Part shown: positions 6,251 to 6,383 of the stretch, piece after piece
Layout: each line of letters starts with the position of its first letter
Numbering within the stretch: the stretch's first letter is position 1
From: an uncultured Methylophaga sp.
GTDB taxonomy: Bacteria > Pseudomonadota > Gammaproteobacteria > Nitrosococcales > Methylophagaceae
Direction of reading: 5' to 3'
DNA: 6,383 nucleotides
NCBI GenBank assembly: GCA_947631375.1
Contig: CANRLD010000101.1
Coordinates: forward strand, 1-6,383
Notes under the pieces: generated by a model
What the model saw: only the letters and a program-made list of their open reading frames with translations
Told to the model about the DNA's origin: nothing
Database searches by the model: none
Position numbers and translations under genes: made by a program

Positions 6251-6383
6251 ATGCTGAAGAAACTGCTTGTTGCGAGTTTATCCTTGTTGATAGTGGCCTG
6301 CGGGTTTCAGCTGCGTGGCGCGGCTGAGCTGCCACAAAGCATCCAGACCATGTATATCCAGGGCATCAATATGCGACAGGGAC
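6251..6383 (+). CDS. lptE: LPS-assembly lipoprotein LptE (3' partial)
   Basis: LptE is an outer-membrane lipoprotein that sits inside the LptD barrel and helps insert lipopolysaccharide into the outer leaflet. Only the first 44 residues are in the window. They show a basic start (MLKK), a hydrophobic stretch, and the lipobox I14-V15-A16-C17, cut by signal peptidase II before Cys17. The family's characteristic CGFxLRG follows directly (17-23), then AELPQSIQTMYIQG. The start is probably ATG 6251, with AAAGGA at 6237-6242 and an 8-nt gap; GTG at 6248 is an alternative adding one residue. It follows leuS by 18 nt with no terminator, as in many Gammaproteobacteria, where holA usually comes next. 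The gene runs off the window end and is not broken. Confidence 0.9.
   Translation, partial: MLKKLLVASLSLLIVACGFQLRGAAELPQSIQTMYIQGINMRQG

Noticed and set aside
1..6383. Search for a novel system: phage, transposon, CRISPR, toxin-antitoxin, defence or secretion cluster
   Set aside because: Every sizeable open frame is a known core family, intergenic gaps are short, and I see no terminal repeats, spacer arrays, transposase or integrase motifs, or tRNA genes.

Overview
The window looks like an ordinary chromosomal housekeeping stretch of a gammaproteobacterium. The evidence is the gene order M16 peptidase-rsmD-coaD-ferredoxin, a YegP homologue of exactly the E. coli length, and leuS followed at once by an LptE-type lipoprotein gene. 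Base composition is moderate (roughly mid-40s % GC by eye). The LeuRS most resembles the Pseudomonas type but lacks one insert. A Methylophaga-like or other Thiotrichales/Legionellales-related source is my guess from this profile; it is not demonstrated. All genes are on the + strand.

Layout. (1) Positions 1-2600 are a compact, probably co-transcribed group. It holds the 3' part of an M16-family peptidase-like protein whose zinc motif is lost, rsmD (16S rRNA m2G966 methyltransferase, overlapping the M16 gene by about 20 nt), coaD (phosphopantetheine adenylyltransferase), and a YfhL/Allochromatium-type 2[4Fe-4S] ferredoxin. (2) Positions 2601-3060 hold an AT-rich promoter region and a small H-NS-family DNA-binding protein. 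(3) Positions 3061-3598 hold a yegP (tandem DUF1508) gene with its own candidate promoter, two short inverted repeats in its leader, and a strong UUCG-loop intrinsic terminator. (4) From 3599 to the end there is a leader of about 180 bp with no convincing signal, leuS (leucyl-tRNA synthetase, 817 aa), and, 18 nt later, the start of lptE (LPS-assembly lipoprotein), cut by the window end.

The genes serve separate core functions: envelope or periplasmic proteolysis, ribosome maturation, CoA synthesis, electron transfer, nucleoid structure, translation and LPS export. I see no phage, transposon, CRISPR, toxin-antitoxin or defence system, and no convincing new system. The points most worth a second look are the LeuRS without a leucine-specific domain, the M16 pseudo-protease, the atypical DNA-binding loop of the H-NS-like protein, and the paired inverted repeats in front of yegP.
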